NCBI GenBank assembly: GCA_025774735.1
Contig: JALGZU010000119.1
Coordinates: 1 to 8,105 of the forward strand
Direction of reading: 5' to 3'
Length of the DNA stretch: 8,105 nt
Origin: a candidate division LCP-89 bacterium
GTDB lineage: Bacteria > Electryoneota > B3-LCP
The translations under genes were made by a program, and so were the position numbers. Shown piece by piece: positions 6,478-8,105 of the stretch. The notes below the pieces were generated by a model. That model was not told where the DNA came from, ran no database searches, and saw only the letters and a program-made list of their open reading frames with translations. Every line of letters starts with the position of its first letter. The first letter of the stretch is position 1.

Positions 6478-7677
6478 TTAAGTGCGCCTGAAAAAGCGGC
6501 TCAACCGCTTAAAGTCAGACCGGATATGCGCAGAAGCTTCTTCCACCCAACGGTACTCCTCAGTACCTCTCGTTCGTTCTCGGTAGTCCAGGAAATAGAT
6601 GAGCAGCAGGGTCAAGAAAAAAGCACTCAGCATGGCCACCAGAGTCAGAACCAGCCTCTTTGGTTTGAACTTATGAATCGGTACCTGTCCAGAGTCTACC
6701 ACCCGTAATGCGGGTGTATCCCTGAGTTCCTGCATCTTAGCCTGTTCAAACTGCTGAACCAGGACCGCCTGGATAGCCTCGAGAGTTTTCACGCGTCTAA
6801 AAATGCGGGTATAGATTAAGCTGATTTCAGGTGCGAGTCCGAGTGGAAGCAAAAGGGTCACTTCATCTGAGGGTTCCTGTAACTGCCTGAGCTGCTTCTC
6901 CAACTCCTCCAGTTCCAATTGCGATCTGCGCAGGTCGGGATGCCCGGGTTGCAATAGTTTTTCGAGGATCTGAACGGCAACCTCAGCCTCAATCCTTTTC
7001 TCCTCTAGAGTGATGGCTGAAGAGACGGTTCCTTCCACCTGAACATTCAAGGATGCGATTCCGTGTTTTTCCTGATAGTTCCGCAGAGAATCCTCATAAG
7101 TGGCCAATTCCATGCTAGTCTCATTGAGGCTCTGTTCAACATATTGGCGTCGCAGGGAAGCTCCCCGACGGCTGATGGCGACATAGAGCTTGTCCCACTC
7201 ATGCACAGCCAGGTTCACGATGCGTGCAGTGGACTCCGGATCCCTGTCGAGCACCGAAATGGCGATGGCGATGATATTCACGGCGCCGAAATTCGCCTCA
7301 CTCTCCAGTTCAACCTGCAGATGATCATCGAAGGCTCGGTAAGCTAGCTCGATATCATCCTGGTTGTAATGCTCGATGAGGTCAAAGCGGGCGTGGACGG
7401 AATCTTTCAGCGCCCTGCTACGCAGTAAGGTCAGAAGGCCCGCAGTAGGGAGTTCATTACCCCCGAAGATATCGACGGATACGTTCCCGAGGTAAGAGAA
7501 GGGCATGCGTGCTTCGTAGGGCGGAAGGACAATCGCTGTGGAACGATACGTTTTCGGCATGATCGTACTGATGACGGCCGTCAACAGGCCGGCGATAATA
7601 GTCACTCCGATCAAAAACCATCGCCAACGCACCCATATGGCAATATGATCGGTGACACCTCTGGTAGTAGAAGTCAT
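6478..7677 (-). CDS. Wzz/GumC-type polysaccharide co-polymerase (chain-length determinant)
   Basis: A 399-residue inner-membrane protein expected to set the chain length of a surface polysaccharide together with the Wzy-like neighbour. Architecture: short cytoplasmic N-terminus, first transmembrane helix about 20-40, then YRSTAIVLPP (44-53), typical just after the first helix; a long periplasmic part with predicted coiled coil about 175-310 (rich in E, L, Q, R); then DSGQVPIHKFKPKR (328-341), the proline-containing stretch that precedes the second helix (about 342-362). A basic cytoplasmic tail of about 37 residues follows. No Walker motifs or tyrosine-rich tail are present, so it is not a fused BY-kinase. 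I start at ATG 7677: a promoter predicts transcription from about 7716, leaving a 39-base leader with AAGGATGGA. The longer GTG start at 7713 would leave almost no leader. First gene of the operon. Confidence 0.87.
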   Translation of the reverse strand: MTSTTRGVTDHIAIWVRWRWFLIGVTIIAGLLTAVISTIMPKTYRSTAIVLPPYEARMPFSYLGNVSVDIFGGNELPTAGLLTLLRSRALKDSVHARFDLIEHYNQDDIELAYRAFDDHLQVELESEANFGAVNIIAIAISVLDRDPESTARIVNLAVHEWDKLYVAISRRGASLRRQYVEQSLNETSMELATYEDSLRNYQEKHGIASLNVQVEGTVSSAITLEEKRIEAEVAVQILEKLLQPGHPDLRRSQLELEELEKQLRQLQEPSDEVTLLLPLGLAPEISLIYTRIFRRVKTLEAIQAVLVQQFEQAKMQELRDTPALRVVDSGQVPIHKFKPKRLVLTLVAMLSAFFLTLLLIYFLDYRERTRGTEEYRWVEEASAHIRSDFKRLSRFFRRT

Positions 7678-7686
7678 GGGAACAGA

Positions 7687-7695
7687 TCCATCCTT
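7687..7695 (-). promoter_or_regulatory. Ribosome-binding site deciding the Wzz-like start
   Basis: The minus strand reads AAGGATGGA, with its GGA nine bases and its AAGGA thirteen bases before the ATG at 7677. No comparable site precedes the alternative GTG at 7713. Confidence 0.5.
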
Positions 7696-7722
7696 AGATA
7701 TTGATTCGATCACCCAGCAGGT

Positions 7723-7751
7723 ATTCTACGAAGATTTTCCGAGAAAGTCAA
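7723..7751 (-). promoter_or_regulatory. Sigma70-type promoter of the polysaccharide operon
   Basis: On the minus strand, TTGACT (7746-7751) and TAGAAT (7723-7728) are separated by exactly 17 bases, each 5/6 to the consensus. Predicted start of transcription is near 7716. It lies directly upstream of the Wzz-like gene, and the tight gene packing downstream suggests it serves at least the next six genes. Confidence 0.7.
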
Positions 7752-7805
7752 CCTCTTTTACGACGGCAATGCCTTGAAATTTCCCGCCTTCGCACAAGTT
7801 TTTAC

Positions 7806-7834
7806 TTGACAGTCGAAGACAAATGTGCTACATT
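7806..7834 (+). promoter_or_regulatory. Sigma70-type promoter of rarA with extended -10
   Basis: A perfect TTGACA (7806-7811) is followed after 17 bases by TACATT (7829-7834, 4/6), immediately preceded by TGC (7826-7828), an extended -10 element. Predicted start near 7841 gives a leader of about 23 bases. GGA at 7852-7854 is nine bases before the rarA ATG. Confidence 0.7.
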
Positions 7835-7863
7835 GAGGTCATCAAAGTGATGGAATTGTTAGT

Positions 7864-8105
7864 ATGAGTCTCTTTTCAGATTCGCAACTGAACTCCGGAC
7901 CTCCCCCTCCTCTGGCGGAGCGGATGCGTCCCGAATCCCTCGATCAAATTCTAGGTCAGACACATCTGCTGGGTAAGAAGGGCACCCTGCAGCGTGCCCT
8001 GGCCGAAAAGAACCTCCCGTCGGCGATCTTCTGGGGGCCTCCGGGAACGGGTAAAACCACCTGTGCCCGCCTCCTGGCTGAAGCCCTGGCATGTGATTTT
8101 CGAAC
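7864..8105 (+). CDS. rarA: Replication-associated recombination protein A (AAA+ ATPase), N-terminal part
   Basis: The first 80 codons of a RarA/MgsA/WRNIP1-family clamp-loader-like ATPase, which acts at stalled replication forks and binds SSB; the rest lies beyond the right edge. The diagnostic start of the family is visible: PLAERMRPESLDQILGQ (16-32) with HLLG (34-37), then LPSAIFWGPPGTGKTT (51-66) with a full Walker A (GPPGTGKT, 58-65) and ARLLAEAL after it. The first 15 residues are a short proline-rich leader (MSLFSDS then SGPPPP), as in many bacterial homologues. It is distinguished from RuvB and DnaX by the PLAERMRP plus FWGPPGTGKTT combination. The start at 7864 is supported by GGA nine bases upstream and a good promoter. 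It is transcribed divergently from the polysaccharide operon, so functional linkage is not implied. Confidence 0.93.
   Translation, partial: MSLFSDSQLNSGPPPPLAERMRPESLDQILGQTHLLGKKGTLQRALAEKNLPSAIFWGPPGTGKTTCARLLAEALACDFR

Noticed and set aside
6187..6708. 173-codon plus-strand open frame spanning the junction of the Wzz-like and Wzy-like genes
   Set aside because: Antisense to two clear membrane proteins; the translation is low in recognisable structure and shows no family motif.
7850..7867. Five-codon upstream frame (MELLV) whose TGA overlaps the rarA ATG
   Set aside because: Only about nine bases separate it from the predicted transcription start, with no ribosome site; such a tiny frame is expected by chance.
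7859..8092. 77-codon minus-strand frame near the right edge
   Set aside because: Antisense to rarA, which has the diagnostic PLAERMRP and Walker A motifs.

Overview
The window is a compact stretch of bacterial chromosome. Seven genes read leftwards on the minus strand and one gene starts rightwards near the right edge. The proteins point to an uncultured or little-studied, probably Gram-negative, free-living bacterium of moderate GC: Wzz-like chain-length protein, Wzy/WaaL-type polymerase or ligase, MurJ-type flippase and RarA. No sequence in the window fixes the phylum, and nothing was searched, so this is inference.

Layout, read in the direction of transcription (right to left): a sigma70-like promoter (7723-7751) drives a Wzz/GumC-type polysaccharide co-polymerase, then an O-antigen polymerase/ligase-family membrane protein, a MurJ/MviN-family lipid-linked sugar flippase, a GT4 glycosyltransferase, an EamA/DMT 10-helix transporter, a TrmH/SpoU RNA 2'-O-ribose methyltransferase and, after a 107-bp gap, RNase HI, which runs off the left edge. 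The first five genes and the methyltransferase are packed with a 13-bp gap, a 4-bp ATGA overlap, a 1-bp gap, a 4-bp ATGA overlap and a 1-bp TAATG overlap, so they very likely form one translationally coupled operon. Divergently, rarA (replication-associated AAA+ ATPase) starts at 7864 behind its own TTGACA / extended -10 promoter and runs off the right edge.

Functional reading: the Wzz, Wzy-like, flippase and GT4 genes together cover length control, polymerisation or ligation, membrane translocation and one sugar-transfer step of a surface polysaccharide pathway. No initiating phosphoglycosyl transferase, no outer-membrane exporter and no sugar-nucleotide synthesis genes are visible, so the set is either a satellite cassette or depends on enzymes coded elsewhere. 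The downstream transporter, RNA methyltransferase and RNase H look like housekeeping genes caught in, or appended to, the same transcript.

I see no RNA genes, insertion sequences, CRISPR array or obvious novel defence system. There is no gene-free stretch longer than 300 bases. The points most worth a second look are an 8-G homopolymer inside the polymerase/ligase gene (possible phase variation), a MurJ homologue sitting where a Wzx flippase would be expected with a substitution at a key site, and an unusual C-terminal extension on RNase HI.
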